Of a stretch of 64,000 bases of DNA, positions 7,593-15,500 are shown piece by piece. This stretch comes from Lachnospiraceae bacterium (GTDB lineage Bacteria; Bacillota; Clostridia; Lachnospirales; Lachnospiraceae). The notes beneath the pieces were generated by a model. The model searched no databases. It had not been told where the DNA came from and saw only the letters and a list, made by a program, of their open reading frames with translations. Numbering within the stretch: the first letter of the stretch is position 1; the number at the start of each line of letters is the position of its first letter. The position numbers were made by a program, and so were the translations under genes. The stretch is taken from assembly GCA_910575105.1 (NCBI GenBank), contig CAJTDK010000003.1, positions 1-64,000 on the forward strand, read 5' to 3'.

Positions 7593-9453
7593 GGCTCTGG
7601 CCGTTTAAGGCAGGCTCCGGCTCTGTCTGATCAGAAACAAGCGGAAGTCTCTCCGTTTCTTTCGCCTGCGCCTTCTGCAGTTCTTCCTGCGCCACGGTTT
7701 CTGTTTTCACCTGCAATTCTCCATAATCCATAACCTTACACGCCGCCAACGGTATGCCTTCATCCGAAAGGATCGCTTCCATCGCCTCACGGATTGACAG
7801 ATCCGGATCGTCGTACACGCCTCCGTCAATCTCCCTGAAATCCTTACCATAAATCGTATAATCGTAACCGTCAGAAACGGTCTGGATGGAAAAATACCCT
7901 TTTTCTGTCTGGTATGCAATTGCAACATCATAGCTATCGAGATACTCCCTTGCTTTCTGTGACGCCGCCATCGTTTCCTCTCGAACCCATTTTTCGCTTA
8001 GGGAATTAAATTCTATATCTGTAAGCGTTTCAATTCCATTCTGGCACACAATCAGGGACATCCTGGAGGGTGGCTGTTCCGTGCTTTCCATGCCAAGCTG
8101 TTTATTTAGGTGGTTTGGTATCTGCTGATAGGCAGTGACCGCCGCATCCAAATCCGCAAAATACTGATATTCCCTTTCTGCTTTGCTGCCATCGGTGTTC
8201 TGTATAAGATAGTATTGTGCAATGAATGACGGCTCCGGTTCCATTTCTACTCCTTTTTCTGAAAAATACTCGCCAATGGCTTCCATTGCCCCCTGATCAA
8301 ACCCATGCTCCAGTTCCTCTGCCACCAGTTCCCCTTCCTGATTGACAATAATAGAGGCCACAGAATCCCCATATTCCTCATGCTCCATCCGGTAAAACAG
8401 CTCGCCGCTAATTTCTTTTGCTTCTACCGTATGCCATGTGCCAAAATGCCCATTTGCAATAAACCCTTTCGTTTCCTCATTGATCCGCACGTTTTCTTCC
8501 TTCCCTAACTCCTGTTCCTGTATTCCATCCCTTGCCAATCCGATAAACCCGTCCAGTACAGCCGGGTGGCTGCTTACCACATAATCAGCGTTCATATCCA
8601 TCCCCCGGTTTATGTTCTCCGGTATCTCGTATCCCTTTGCCCATGCCTTATTCCCGATAGAAAACCGCCCGTCATGTTCCAAATGCTGCAACGTATTTGC
8701 AAGGATGAATACCACACGTTCTGCGCCATATTCCTCCAGGACTTCCTCTGCGGCATCATGCGCCAGATGCATCCCGTCAAAGTTCTCCCGGATTGCGTCC
8801 TCAACCGCTTTTTTGCAGTCCAGGTTCAGCTTTCTTGATTCCAGGTAATCATCTGCCCGGCCATGCTCCATTGCATAGGTAATGGTATGCATATAAAGCG
8901 GCGGGTACGTTTTTTCCTCTGGAATCTGCCGTTTTGCTTCTTCCTCCAGTACATGTTTCCTCTGTTCAATAAAACCGGGCAGTTCCACAGGACCATAATC
9001 ATCCAAAAAATAAGCAGTCACTTTCCCTTTACGGTTCATAACCATCACATCACCGACAGTCGGGTAGTGCCCGGTATAGCCTTCCGGGAGAGAAAATGTT
9101 ATTTCTGTGCGGACGCTTTCCAAATTATCCCCTAGCTTGAGCCTGCCGCCATAAATCAGGGAATAATCCGCACCATCCACCTCTAAACCGTCTTCTTTGA
9201 TCGTTTCCATACTTAAAAGGAAATAATCCCGGCCTTTCGTATCCTCATTGATCTGAAAAAGAGCGTAACAATCATCTGTACCTGTATATAAAAGCTCCTC
9301 ATTGGAATGAATGACCACATTCTGTATCCGTTCTTCCAGCTTCCGTTTCTTTTCTTTTGTATTCAGGCTTTCATTGAACGCTATTGCTGATTGCTTTAAT
9401 TGTTCGATTGTCACCATCCCGCCAGTAAAGTTTAATTCTTCCCCAAGATTCAA
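7543..9453 (-). CDS. YodL/DUF3849-domain polyvalent protein, 5' half
   Basis: The frame encodes 636 residues. A YodL-like domain spans about 58-160, and a DUF3849-like domain spans about 183-310 (YPPLYMHTITYAMEHGRADDYLESRK...IRENFDGMHLA...VSSHPAVLDGF). The small GTWHTVEAK...MEHEEYG domain follows (335-400), then a segment with SDGYDYTIYGKDFREIDGGVYDDPD that is nearly repeated in the 1537-residue protein. The last residues leave the family at the C6 run at 7583-7588, where the frame changes. The start is uncertain: TTG 9453 has AGAAGG upstream, while ATG 9417 has a poor site. Unlike the larger paralogue it has no ArdC or zincin domain. Confidence 0.7.
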   Translation of the reverse strand: MNLGEELNFTGGMVTIEQLKQSAIAFNESLNTKEKKRKLEERIQNVVIHSNEELLYTGTDDCYALFQINEDTKGRDYFLLSMETIKEDGLEVDGADYSLIYGGRLKLGDNLESVRTEITFSLPEGYTGHYPTVGDVMVMNRKGKVTAYFLDDYGPVELPGFIEQRKHVLEEEAKRQIPEEKTYPPLYMHTITYAMEHGRADDYLESRKLNLDCKKAVEDAIRENFDGMHLAHDAAEEVLEEYGAERVVFILANTLQHLEHDGRFSIGNKAWAKGYEIPENINRGMDMNADYVVSSHPAVLDGFIGLARDGIQEQELGKEENVRINEETKGFIANGHFGTWHTVEAKEISGELFYRMEHEEYGDSVASIIVNQEGELVAEELEHGFDQGAMEAIGEYFSEKGVEMEPEPSFIAQYYLIQNTDGSKAEREYQYFADLDAAVTAYQQIPNHLNKQLGMESTEQPPSRMSLIVCQNGIETLTDIEFNSLSEKWVREETMAASQKAREYLDSYDVAIAYQTEKGYFSIQTVSDGYDYTIYGKDFREIDGGVYDDPDLSIREAMEAILSDEGIPLAACKVMDYGELQVKTETVAQEELQKAQAKETERLPLVSDQTEPEPALNGQSRAGGRGNRTLLCPGTD

Positions 9454-10283
9454 ATACCTTCTTTCCGGGATAGGCAGATAAAACGAGGACAGGATTGTGC
9501 CGGCATCCTGTCAAATACGGACTGCGTGGCTTTTGCCGCCTCCGCTGTTGTCTGCTCCCCCCGCTTTGCCGCCTGGTAGGATTTTTTAATCCGCTGTTTC
9601 TGCCAGAACTTTTTCCGGATTGTTTTCTCTGCCTGCCCTGTTTTTTCTAACTGCTTTCCTGTGGATTCTGCAGCTTCCTGTGAAGCTTCAAACCGCAGGC
9701 GGCTTTTCACGCCTTCCCCTTCCGGGGATTCCCTCCACCGGGAGAGCTTCCTCTGCACCATCCGGTGGGAGATACGCATGGCGTACCGCAAAGAATGTTC
9801 GGCCATGACCTCTGCCCGGTGTGCGCCCTCTGCCGCTGAATTATCCTGCTCCGCTTCATACACTTTCCCGTGTGCATAGGCTGATATGGAATGGGACGCC
9901 GCAGACGCAGCCTTTTTACCGATCCCCACGCCTGCCCCGTGTACCATGCCGCTTTCATCGTCACCGAAGGAAAGCCGGGATGCCTGTTTTTTCTGTTCCT
10001 TATGTAGCCGTTCCCGCTTCTGCTTTTTCTTAATCTTTTCACGGGCAGAATCTAAGGCTTCTCCTGCATCCCCTGATGTCTCCCGGTATCGGATATCTTT
10101 TTTCCCGGAATCCTTACTGCCATCTTCACCGCCTGCCTGCTGTCCATTTTCTTTTCTGAAATGTGACTGCACCAGCTTTTTCTTCTGGCTGTGGCTTGTT
10201 TCTGCCACAGCCTCCGCATAGTCCCTTCCGCTGGAGGGATGCCCCCGGATGGTAGCCGCCTGCCACAATCCCCTTCGGATCAT
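9450..10283 (-). CDS. CD1108-like mobile-element protein N-terminal part
   Basis: The frame encodes 277 residues and is strongly basic and Ala/Lys/Gln-rich. It resembles the N-terminal cytoplasmic segment of the CD1108 family of conjugative proteins: KKKQKRERLHKEQKKQASRLSFGDDE, AASHSISAYAHGKVYEAEQDNSAAEGAHRAE, and later KKFWQKQRIKKSYQAAKR. In complete members that I recall, membrane and cell-wall-hydrolase parts follow. Here the protein ends after about 240 such residues with an unrelated tail, so it is probably a truncated remnant. Its apparent start lies inside parA, and the first 30 residues may belong to the disrupted parA end. Confidence 0.55.
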   Translation of the reverse strand: MIRRGLWQAATIRGHPSSGRDYAEAVAETSHSQKKKLVQSHFRKENGQQAGGEDGSKDSGKKDIRYRETSGDAGEALDSAREKIKKKQKRERLHKEQKKQASRLSFGDDESGMVHGAGVGIGKKAASAASHSISAYAHGKVYEAEQDNSAAEGAHRAEVMAEHSLRYAMRISHRMVQRKLSRWRESPEGEGVKSRLRFEASQEAAESTGKQLEKTGQAEKTIRKKFWQKQRIKKSYQAAKRGEQTTAEAAKATQSVFDRMPAQSCPRFICLSRKEGI

Positions 10284-10998
10284 GGAGATAGATGCTTTTC
10301 CCCTCTGCTGTGGTTTCCGCAGCCTTTACGGACAACGGGATGCAGTTCTCGAAAATATGTACCCGGTTCCCATATACCTCCCGGATCTGTGCTGAAATGT
10401 CCCTTGCGAAGTTTGTCCTCCGGTCTACCTTTGTCAGCAGAATCCCCATAATATCAAGCGCTGGGTTTAGCTTTCTATGTACCCGTCCAATCGTCTTAAT
10501 AAGCTGCTGAAGCCCTTTGACCGGGAGATATGCCGCCTCTACGGGAATCAGTACGCTGTCCGCCGCTACAAGGGCGTTTATCGTAATCATTCCAAGCGAG
10601 GGCATACAATCAATGATTGCAAAGTCATACTCCCCTTTTATACTGTTCAGATACTGGCGCAATATCGTTTCCCTGCTCATAACATTTACCAGGGCCGTTT
10701 CCAATCCTGCCAGTTCAATATTTGCCGGGATGAAATCAATTCCCTCTGTATGGTGGATAATCCCCTCACCAGGTTCTACATCTTCATCGTTGATGACCTT
10801 TTCCATGATATTCACTAACGTCACATCCAGCTCGTCCGGCTCCGCAATCCCCAGGCTTACCGCCATACTCCCCTGTGCGTCTGCCTCTACCAACAATACT
10901 TTCTTGCCTGCCCTTGCAAGCCCGATTCCTAAATTCACACACGTTGTAGTCTTGCCGACTCCACCTTTCTGGTTTGCCACTGCGATCACTCTGCACAT
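10126..10998 (-). CDS. ParA-family ATPase, frame-altered C-terminus
   Basis: The deviant Walker A box KGGVGKTTT stands at residues 11-19, followed by VEADAQGS, IIDCMPSLG and LIPVEAAYLPVKGLQQL: a standard ParA/Soj partition ATPase. Residues 1-246 align without gaps to the second ParA (29158-29943) as far as HDPKG(I/K)VA. There the paralogue ends after 15 more residues, whereas this frame runs on for 44 unrelated Cys/Gly/Lys-rich residues into the CD1108-like gene. A C5 run at 10242-10246 lies just after that point and is a likely slip site. ATP binding should be intact; function of the altered tail is unknown. A DUF3970-like gene lies immediately upstream, as for the second ParA. Confidence 0.85.
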   Translation of the reverse strand: MCRVIAVANQKGGVGKTTTCVNLGIGLARAGKKVLLVEADAQGSMAVSLGIAEPDELDVTLVNIMEKVINDEDVEPGEGIIHHTEGIDFIPANIELAGLETALVNVMSRETILRQYLNSIKGEYDFAIIDCMPSLGMITINALVAADSVLIPVEAAYLPVKGLQQLIKTIGRVHRKLNPALDIMGILLTKVDRRTNFARDISAQIREVYGNRVHIFENCIPLSVKAAETTAEGKSIYLHDPKGIVAGGYHPGASLQRKGLCGGCGRNKPQPEEKAGAVTFQKRKWTAGRR

Positions 10999-11019
10999 AT
11001 ATACTTTCCTCCTAATTCT

Positions 11020-11193
11020 CTAATCTATTTTCTCTGTTCTTTCCACTTCCGCATATACACGGAAATATTTATTTGTCCCTTTATTTGCAAACGATTCCGA
11101 TACAGACATTACATCCACTCCTTCATGCCGCTCTAAAAGCTGCCGGAACCAGTGAAGGTCTTTCTTTGTCCCCTGCATCCTGATTTTAAGCAT
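11020..11193 (-). CDS. DUF3970-like small protein
   Basis: The protein has 57 residues: MLKIRMQGTKKDLHWF... then SFANKGTNKYFRVYAEVE. The paralogue upstream of the second parA (29962-30141) has the same pattern, including the KGT-x-KY core. ATG 11193 is preceded by GGAGGAG. These proteins regularly precede parA in Firmicute conjugative elements; no biochemical role is established. Confidence 0.8.
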   Translation of the reverse strand: MLKIRMQGTKKDLHWFRQLLERHEGVDVMSVSESFANKGTNKYFRVYAEVERTEKID

Positions 11194-11321
11194 ATAACTC
11201 CTCCATATCCACATAAAAACAGTATTCCGGACAGGACAAACGCATGAATGAATAAATTGTGAACAGACATCACCTTTACAGGAAATTTGTGGTATTCTTA
11301 CAATAAAGGTGGTGTTTGGCG

Positions 11322-11795
11322 ATGACAGAGATATTAAAAACAATAGAATTGATCGAAGATAAAAGACAGGAAAAAAAGATCAGGCATAAACTGCTTGATG
11401 TTGTGGTGATCGTGCTGTTTGCAAAACTGGCAAATGCCGATGACTGGCAGGAAATTGAAATTTTTGCAAAGTCAAATAAAGACTTCCTCAAACAGTACAT
11501 TGGACTTGAAAATGGCATCCCTTCGCATGACACAATGCAGAGGGTTATGGGTAGTATTGCACCGGAATATATACAGGGTGTTTATAAAAAATGGAATGAA
11601 CTTGTAAACAGCAGGGAGGGGGAGGCGCTTAAAAAGATCATCTGTATTGATGGAAAAACCATGAGGGGCAACAAATCCAAAGAGCAAAAAGCAAACCATA
11701 TTGTTTCCGCATGGAGGAACAAATTACAACGATACTCGCTATTGTGGAAGCCTATCTTCGGACATACAAACATCCCAAAGAATAGGATACCTTAA
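11322..11795 (+). pseudogene. ISAs1-family transposase fragment
   Basis: The first 130 residues match the N-terminal part of ISAs1-type DDE transposases: IRHKLLDVVVIVLFAKLANADDWQEIE, GIPSHDTMQRVM and IICIDGKTMRG, where the Asp of CIDGK is a catalytic residue. After HIVSAW (about 11713) the resemblance ends, and the second half of the enzyme, normally near 370 residues in total, is missing. ATG 11322 is the likely original start. No terminal inverted repeat was found, so the fragment has been eroded at both ends. It marks the joint between the left element backbone and the efflux cargo region. Confidence 0.8.
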
Positions 11796-11835
11796 ACATT
11801 TTGATTATCTCTGGATTATTTCTGAATTTTTCTGC

Positions 11836-11878
11836 AAAAACAAGACGGCTCTCTCAACGCATCTGCCGCCTTGTTTTT
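11836..11878. terminator. Bidirectional terminator
   Basis: AAAAACAAGACGGC at 11836-11849 pairs with GCCGCCTTGTTTTT at 11865-11878, with one G-U-type pair. The stem has A on one side and T on the other, so it can end transcripts on both strands: the transposase remnant and the DNA-binding gene at 11927. Confidence 0.75.
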
Positions 11879-11926
11879 ATCTGTTTATCATCTTAAACAT
11901 AATGACAACGATCCAAAATATTTCCA

Positions 11927-12361
11927 TCACAGACCATTGTATAAATTTTTATTGAACCGATAACCCACGCCCCACACTGTCTGTATGTAAACAGGCTCGC
12001 TCGGATTGACCTCTATCTTTTCTCTAATATTATGGATATGGCTCATAACAATATTGCAATCTCCAGAGTACAGCTCCTGCCAAACGACATTATATATCTG
12101 CTCTTTACTAAATATTCGCCCTTTATTTTGTGCAAGCAGTACAAGTATTTGAAATTCCTTCATTGTTAATACAATTTCCCTACTCCCCTGAAATACCTGA
12201 TGTCTGTCTGGTAGGATTCTTAAACTATCAAATTGAAGTGGCAAACAGCTTTCTATCGCCACTTTCTGTATATTATGACCACTCTCTTTTATTACCTCTA
12301 CCAGTTTTTTATACAAATCCTCTCCTGCACTGTCAACATGAAGTATCAATATTTCACTCAA
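11927..12361 (-). CDS. Receiver-less OmpR-type winged-helix DNA-binding protein
   Basis: A C-terminal OmpR/PhoB winged helix occupies about the last 95 residues: IVLTMKEFQILVLLAQNKGRIFSKEQIY ... IVMSHIHNIREKI ... YIQTVWGVGYRF. The N-terminal 50 residues are too short for a receiver domain and have no phosphorylatable Asp motif. The frame opens at ATG 12394, which has no ribosome site. The TTG at 12361 aligns with the start of the paralogue at 15484-15918 and follows a G-rich site, so I prefer it. It could be a phosphorylation-independent regulator of the adjacent MATE gene. Confidence 0.7.
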   Translation of the reverse strand: MSEILILHVDSAGEDLYKKLVEVIKESGHNIQKVAIESCLPLQFDSLRILPDRHQVFQGSREIVLTMKEFQILVLLAQNKGRIFSKEQIYNVVWQELYSGDCNIVMSHIHNIREKIEVNPSEPVYIQTVWGVGYRFNKNLYNGL

Positions 12362-12490
12362 AAAATCGCCCCCGTATATAATGCCGCCCTCCATTTATTG
12401 GCAGCATCATCTAAAAGCAGCTCTGCCGGACAACATGCTCTTTTACTGTTATCCAGCAGACCATTTATGTTTCATATATTAACTTAAATC

Positions 12491-13867
12491 TTACTCTTGT
12501 TTTTCAATATGAAGCTGTGCTTCTGCTTCTGTCAGTTCTCCATGAAGCTGTAATGCCATAAAGATTGTAATAATGCCTGAAATCACATCTGCAATCGGCT
12601 GTGCATAAAGTATCCCATTGATTCCCCAAACATTCGGGAGAAGCAAAATCACTGGGACAAAGCAAATTCCCTGCCTACAAGCCCCAAGGATAAAGCCTTT
12701 TGTTCCTTTACCAAGTGCAAGAAACAAAGAGGAATATACCGTATAAAAACCAAACAGGAAGAATGAAAATCCATTTGCCAAAAGGGATTTCTGCCCTACT
12801 GCAATCATTTCTGTATTTCCATTTGCAAACTGCGAAATTATCTGCACAGAAAACAGAGCCATTAGCAAACCCACTATTACACAGAAAACTGTTGACCACA
12901 AAATAGATGTTCGAATCGCTTCCCTCAAACGCTGGAACTTCTTTGCCCCATAGCTGAATCCTGCAATCGGCTGAAATCCTTTCAGGAAGCCAAATACTAC
13001 TAATGTTCCCATAGCTGTAACCCTTGTGACTGCCCCCATCCCGGCAATAGCAGCATCACCATATCCATTTGCCGCCCGGTTGATAAGTGCTATGGAAAGA
13101 CTGGTAAGAAGCTGAAAGGTAAGTGTTGGGACTCCAATTTTCAAAACTTCCATATATATCTGCCTGGAGGGTTTAAAATCCTTTATGCTGAATGAAAACG
13201 CACTCTTTTTACGAAGCGCATAAGTTAAGTACACAAGCGTGGAGACAAATTGAGAAATGGCAGTGGCAATCGCAGCCCCCGCAACCCCCATATCAAACGC
13301 ATAAATAAAAACCGGATCTAAGCCAATATTTAATACAGCTCCCAACAATAAGGCGCACATGGTTGTTTTCGCTGCCCCTTCACTTGCCACAATATTATTC
13401 ATTGTCACATTAAATACATTAAAGATACAGGAAATTACATATATCCTTGCATAAGTCAGGGCATAAGGCATAATGGTATCTGTTGCCCCAAGCATGATTA
13501 AAATCGGTTTCAGAAAAACAGTAGCCAAAATAATAATAACTGCACCGATCATAACGCTGCTGTATACTGCCGTACTCGCCACCTTATTTGCAGTACCTCT
13601 GTCCCCACGTCCTAACAGCCTTGAAAGATAAGATGCCGCACCATTGCCAAACATCAACCCCAATCCCACTACTACCTGTCCTAATGGAAACACAATCGAA
13701 ATCGCACCCATAGGGCTTTCTCCCAAACCTCCCACAAAATACGCATCTACCAGATTATAAAGGGCATTGATCAACATACCAATCATAATCGGTACACCAA
13801 GAGCCACAAGAGCTGTGGGGACTGGCGCACTCCCTAATAATTCCATTTTGTTGTTACGTTCACTCAT
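12491..13867 (-). CDS. MATE-family multidrug efflux transporter
   Basis: The protein has 458 residues, about twelve hydrophobic segments and the two-fold repeat of MATE/DinF transporters. The N-terminal LGVPIMIGMLINALYNLVDAYFVGGLG and GNGAASYLSRLLGRGD are typical, and the second half begins near GVPTLTFQLLTSLSIALINRAANGYGD. Members export cationic drugs against Na+ or H+; the substrate cannot be read from sequence. The promoter (13942-13970) is overlapped by a palindromic operator, and a PadR gene is transcribed divergently. This is a regulated efflux cassette, probably element cargo. It is more AT-rich than the chromosomal genes. Confidence 0.9.
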   Translation of the reverse strand: MSERNNKMELLGSAPVPTALVALGVPIMIGMLINALYNLVDAYFVGGLGESPMGAISIVFPLGQVVVGLGLMFGNGAASYLSRLLGRGDRGTANKVASTAVYSSVMIGAVIIILATVFLKPILIMLGATDTIMPYALTYARIYVISCIFNVFNVTMNNIVASEGAAKTTMCALLLGAVLNIGLDPVFIYAFDMGVAGAAIATAISQFVSTLVYLTYALRKKSAFSFSIKDFKPSRQIYMEVLKIGVPTLTFQLLTSLSIALINRAANGYGDAAIAGMGAVTRVTAMGTLVVFGFLKGFQPIAGFSYGAKKFQRLREAIRTSILWSTVFCVIVGLLMALFSVQIISQFANGNTEMIAVGQKSLLANGFSFFLFGFYTVYSSLFLALGKGTKGFILGACRQGICFVPVILLLPNVWGINGILYAQPIADVISGIITIFMALQLHGELTEAEAQLHIEKQE

Positions 13868-13941
13868 TTCTGAATACTCCTTTCTCTTGACAATCGTTAT
13901 TGTTTACAGTAGTATAATTTATACTAATTTCCTGCAAAGAA

Positions 13942-13970
13942 AATATACTCTAAATTATAGTAGTTGTCAA
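13942..13970 (-). promoter_or_regulatory. Promoter of the MATE gene
   Basis: On the minus strand, TTGACA (13970-13965) is separated by 17 bases from TATATT (13947-13942). It is a near-consensus sigma-A promoter covered by the second operator palindrome. Confidence 0.75.
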
Positions 13971-13995
13971 GAGAGTAGTGATAATTTTTTGTTTC

Positions 13996-14024
13996 TTGAC
14001 AGCAGCTATAAAATCTAATACTAT
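13996..14024 (+). promoter_or_regulatory. Promoter of the padR gene
   Basis: TTGACA (13996-14001) is separated by 17 bases from TACTAT (14019-14024). The -10 box is the left arm of the third operator palindrome, so autoregulation is likely. Confidence 0.75.
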
Positions 14025-14073
14025 AAATTACAGTGTAGAACACATATAAATTCAGAGAGAAAGGCTGGTCACA

Positions 14074-14613
14074 ATGGCTACGATTGATTTAATTGTATTG
14101 GGAATGTTAAAAAAAGAGCCTATGGGCGCTTATGATATTCAAAAGCTGGTGGAATACCGCAATATATCCAAATGGGTAAAAATAAGTACCCCGTCAATCT
14201 ACAAAAAGGCACTCCAGTTAGAAGAGAAGGGATTTATCAAAGGAAATATTGTAAAGGAAGGGAAAATGCCAGAAAAAGCAGTTTATTCCCTAACTGATGC
14301 AGGAAATAGGGAATTTGAAAGACTTATGCTGGAAATTGCCGCTAAACCTATCCATATCTTTTTAGATTTTAATGCTGTGATTGTCAACTTAGACAGTTTA
14401 CCTTTGGAAATCCAGCAATCTTGTGTAAACAGCATTGAAAAGAACATCAAAACGCTGAAAACTTATTTAGAGGAAAACATCCTTGAAAAAGAAAATATTC
14501 CGGAAATTCCCGAAACAGGTATGGCAGTTTTACAGCAACAGTATGTTTTAGTGGAAGCAATTGAAAAATGGATTGCTTCTCTGAAAGAACGCTTTCCATC
14601 AAATAATGAATAG
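14074..14613 (+). CDS. PadR-family transcriptional regulator
   Basis: The 179-residue protein begins with the PadR winged helix (residues 1-90): IDLIVLGMLKKEPMGAYDIQKLV ... STPSIYKKALQLEEKGFI ... KAVYSLTDAGNREFERLM. A helical C-terminal dimerization part follows (residues 110-175). PadR proteins commonly repress a neighbouring transporter and release DNA when a drug or phenolic ligand binds. The divergent MATE gene and the three shared palindromes point to that pump as target. The start ATG 14074 has a GAGAAAGG site. The ligand is unknown. Confidence 0.9.
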   Translation: MATIDLIVLGMLKKEPMGAYDIQKLVEYRNISKWVKISTPSIYKKALQLEEKGFIKGNIVKEGKMPEKAVYSLTDAGNREFERLMLEIAAKPIHIFLDFNAVIVNLDSLPLEIQQSCVNSIEKNIKTLKTYLEENILEKENIPEIPETGMAVLQQQYVLVEAIEKWIASLKERFPSNNE

Positions 14614-14649
14614 CTTATTTCCAATAATGAAATCCATTGCTGTTTTTAA

Positions 14650-14691
14650 AAGCAAGGTGGCTCGCTCTTGAATACGCCAGCCACCTTGCTT
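14650..14691. terminator. Bidirectional terminator between convergent genes
   Basis: A perfect 13-bp inverted repeat, AAGCAAGGTGGCT at 14650-14662 and AGCCACCTTGCTT at 14679-14691, lies between padR and the convergent gene at 14693. T-rich bases flank both sides only weakly. Confidence 0.75.
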
Positions 14692-14692
14692 A

Positions 14693-15028
14693 TTATCTGC
14701 CTATTCTTCTGAGTAGTTCTCTTACCTTTGCGGTCTTAGGGATTATGCCTAATCCCTCTAATATTTGTATAGCATCCACAATCCCCTGATAATATGCCCG
14801 CTGTTCCTCCTTGTAATGGGCATGATCCACCGCATCCATATAGCCCTCCAAAAACTCCCTGTCCTCTTTCGGCAGCTTGGAAAAATATGCTTCAAATGCC
14901 TTCTGCTTCTTTTTCAGTTCCCGGCTGGCTGCTTTTGCTTCCTCCGTCTGGACGGAATACTCCCTGTCCTTTGATTCGCTGCACAGTTCCTCAAAGACAT
15001 CCGACAATGTTTCAAAAACTTCATTCAT
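14693..15028 (-). CDS. Small helical element protein, perhaps DUF6809-like
   Basis: The protein has 111 residues, nearly all predicted helical, and is rich in Glu and Lys (SRELKKKQKAFEAYFSKLPKEDREFLEGYMDAVDHAHYKEEQRAYYQGIVDAIQILEGLGI). ATG 15028 follows AAAGGTGG; a GTG at 15040 lies inside that site and is unlikely. The closing YYQGIVDAIQIL resembles the end of DUF6809-type proteins of Firmicute elements, but I am not certain of the family. No function is known. Confidence 0.6.
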   Translation of the reverse strand: MNEVFETLSDVFEELCSESKDREYSVQTEEAKAASRELKKKQKAFEAYFSKLPKEDREFLEGYMDAVDHAHYKEEQRAYYQGIVDAIQILEGLGIIPKTAKVRELLRRIGR

Positions 15029-15121
15029 GCTTATTTCCACCTTTCTCTGTTAAAAATATTATTGTTTTTACAGGCAGTATTATCAATCCCCAATTTCTCA
15101 ATAACAAGATAATTTCCTCCC

Positions 15122-15191
15122 ACTTCATCTTTAGAAGTATATTATCAACAATTTTTCGTAAAATCAATGATAATGGACTTCATCTTTAGAA
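15122..15191 (+). repeat. 15-bp direct repeat upstream of the XRE gene
   Basis: ACTTCATCTTTAGAA occurs at 15122-15136 and again at 15177-15191, 55 bp apart from start to start. The second copy ends 15 bases before the presumed start of the XRE gene. Five helical turns between copies would suit cooperative binding by the regulator itself. Confidence 0.5.
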
Positions 15192-15206
15192 AGTTGGTGG
15201 TAGGAT

Positions 15207-15464
15207 ATTAAAATCTATTGGGATAAGGAAAACAACTCCAAAAACCTGATCGGTCAAAGGGTTATGGAACTGCGGACGGAAAAGAAGCTGTCACAGAAAG
15301 CCCTTGCAGAACAGCTCCAGCTTGCCGGATATGAGTTTAGCGACCTGACCGTTTTAAGGATTGAAAAAGGGACAAGGTTCGTCCCGGATTATGAGGTAGT
15401 GGCTCTTGCAGAGTTCTTCCATGTGTCCTGCGAATACCTCTTAGGCGTACAGGACAAAAAATAA
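15207..15464 (+). CDS. XRE-family helix-turn-helix regulator
   Basis: The protein is a compact Cro/C1-type DNA-binding domain: IGQRVMELRTEKKLSQKALAEQLQ, FSDLTVLRIEKGTRFVPDYEVVALAEFFHVSCEYLLG. The first ATG (15264) would remove the beginning of helix 1, and the preceding codons back to 15207 read IKIYWDKENNSKNLIGQRV, which fits the usual N-terminus. ATT 15207 with GGTGG upstream may therefore be a non-canonical start. The two 15-bp repeats upstream could be its operators. It shares a terminator with the convergent gene at 15484. Confidence 0.65.
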   Translation: MKIYWDKENNSKNLIGQRVMELRTEKKLSQKALAEQLQLAGYEFSDLTVLRIEKGTRFVPDYEVVALAEFFHVSCEYLLGVQDKK

Positions 15465-15500
15465 GCAGCAATCTGTTTTCACATCACAGACTGCTGCTTA
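15463..15500. terminator. Terminator between convergent XRE and winged-helix genes
   Basis: AAGCAGCAATCTGT (from about 15463) pairs with ACAGACTGCTGCTT (to about 15500) with one mismatch, followed by AAATTTTT on the plus strand. It overlaps the end of the minus-strand gene. Confidence 0.7.

Larger units (their letters stand above)
13910..14035. promoter_or_regulatory. Three-copy palindromic operator array for PadR
   Basis: Three related 17-bp palindromes occupy the divergent region: TAGTATAATTTATACTA at 13910-13926 (perfect), TACTCTAAATTATAGTA at 13946-13962 and TACTATAAATTACAGTG at 14019-14035 (each with one or two mismatches). The second lies on the MATE promoter and the third on the -10 box of padR. 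The layout fits repression of both genes by PadR, which is inference from position and symmetry. Confidence 0.75.
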
